A DNA stretch of 5,334 bases from a bacterium. GTDB lineage: Bacteria; Spirochaetota; Spirochaetia; JABEVK01. Within the stretch, counting starts at the first letter, position 1. Each line of letters starts with the position of its first letter. The notes beneath the pieces are model-generated. The model was not told the origin of the DNA. It searched no databases and worked only from the letters and a program-made list of their open reading frames with translations. The stretch is from the NCBI GenBank assembly GCA_021781625.1, contig JAJXWL010000154.1, forward strand, positions 1-5,334. Direction: 5' to 3'. The position numbers and the translations under genes are program-made. Positions 5,298 to 5,334 of the stretch are shown here, piece by piece.

Positions 5298-5334
5298 GAT
5301 ATCCCTCCAAAATAATCACTAAACTTTACTTGAA

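Noticed and set aside
5128..5322. 64-codon plus-strand open frame at the right end
   Set aside because: It is antisense to the small basic gene, which has the SD GGAGGG and a matching terminator. The plus-strand frame begins just after the terminator with no promoter-like sequence and only an ordinary hydrophobic shadow translation.
1..5334. CRISPR array, insertion sequence, tRNA or toxin-antitoxin module
   Set aside because: No spaced direct repeats, transposase, terminal inverted repeats or tRNA-like cloverleaf could be seen. The two small convergent genes are not arranged as a co-transcribed toxin-antitoxin pair.

Overview
The window looks like ordinary chromosome of a free-living or predatory Gram-negative bacterium. 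The strongest lineage hint is a 61-residue single histone-fold protein (4880-5065) of the type characterised in Bdellovibrio bacteriovorus (Bd0055/HBb), so Bdellovibrionota or a relative is the best guess. This rests on recognition by eye, without a database search. Base composition is moderate, GTG starts occur beside ATG, Shine-Dalgarno (SD) sites are strong, and intergenic gaps are short. No mobile element, tRNA, rRNA or CRISPR array is visible.

Layout, left to right. (1) The last 40 codons of a glutathione peroxidase, followed after 29 bp by a GH16 laminarinase-type glucanase with a GTG start, probably in one operon. (2) Tail to tail with it, 1 bp apart, a minus-strand regulated family II inorganic pyrophosphatase with a CBS-DRTGG-CBS insert. 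Its best start is an internal GTG at 2544. (3) A divergent intergenic region of about 200 bp with a candidate promoter on each strand. (4) A 691-residue EF-G-like GTPase (start ATG 2746). (5) After 58 bp carrying a near-consensus promoter, the small histone-fold gene, ending at a strong bidirectional hairpin terminator. (6) Convergent with it, a previously uncalled 57-residue, very basic small protein on the minus strand (5124-5297).

The genes do not form one obvious pathway. Peroxide defence and beta-1,3-glucan hydrolysis share a transcript. The pyrophosphatase and the EF-G-like GTPase are divergently transcribed housekeeping or stress functions. The right end holds two tiny genes for proteins that plausibly act on nucleic acid, sharing one terminator. 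The histone is the most notable item: bacterial histones are rare, and this one has a very short third helix and nearly balanced charge. Secondary points are the EF-G-like protein's loss of the catalytic switch II histidine, a GH16 enzyme that cannot carry a signal peptide at its annotated start, and an altered DRTGG signature in the pyrophosphatase.
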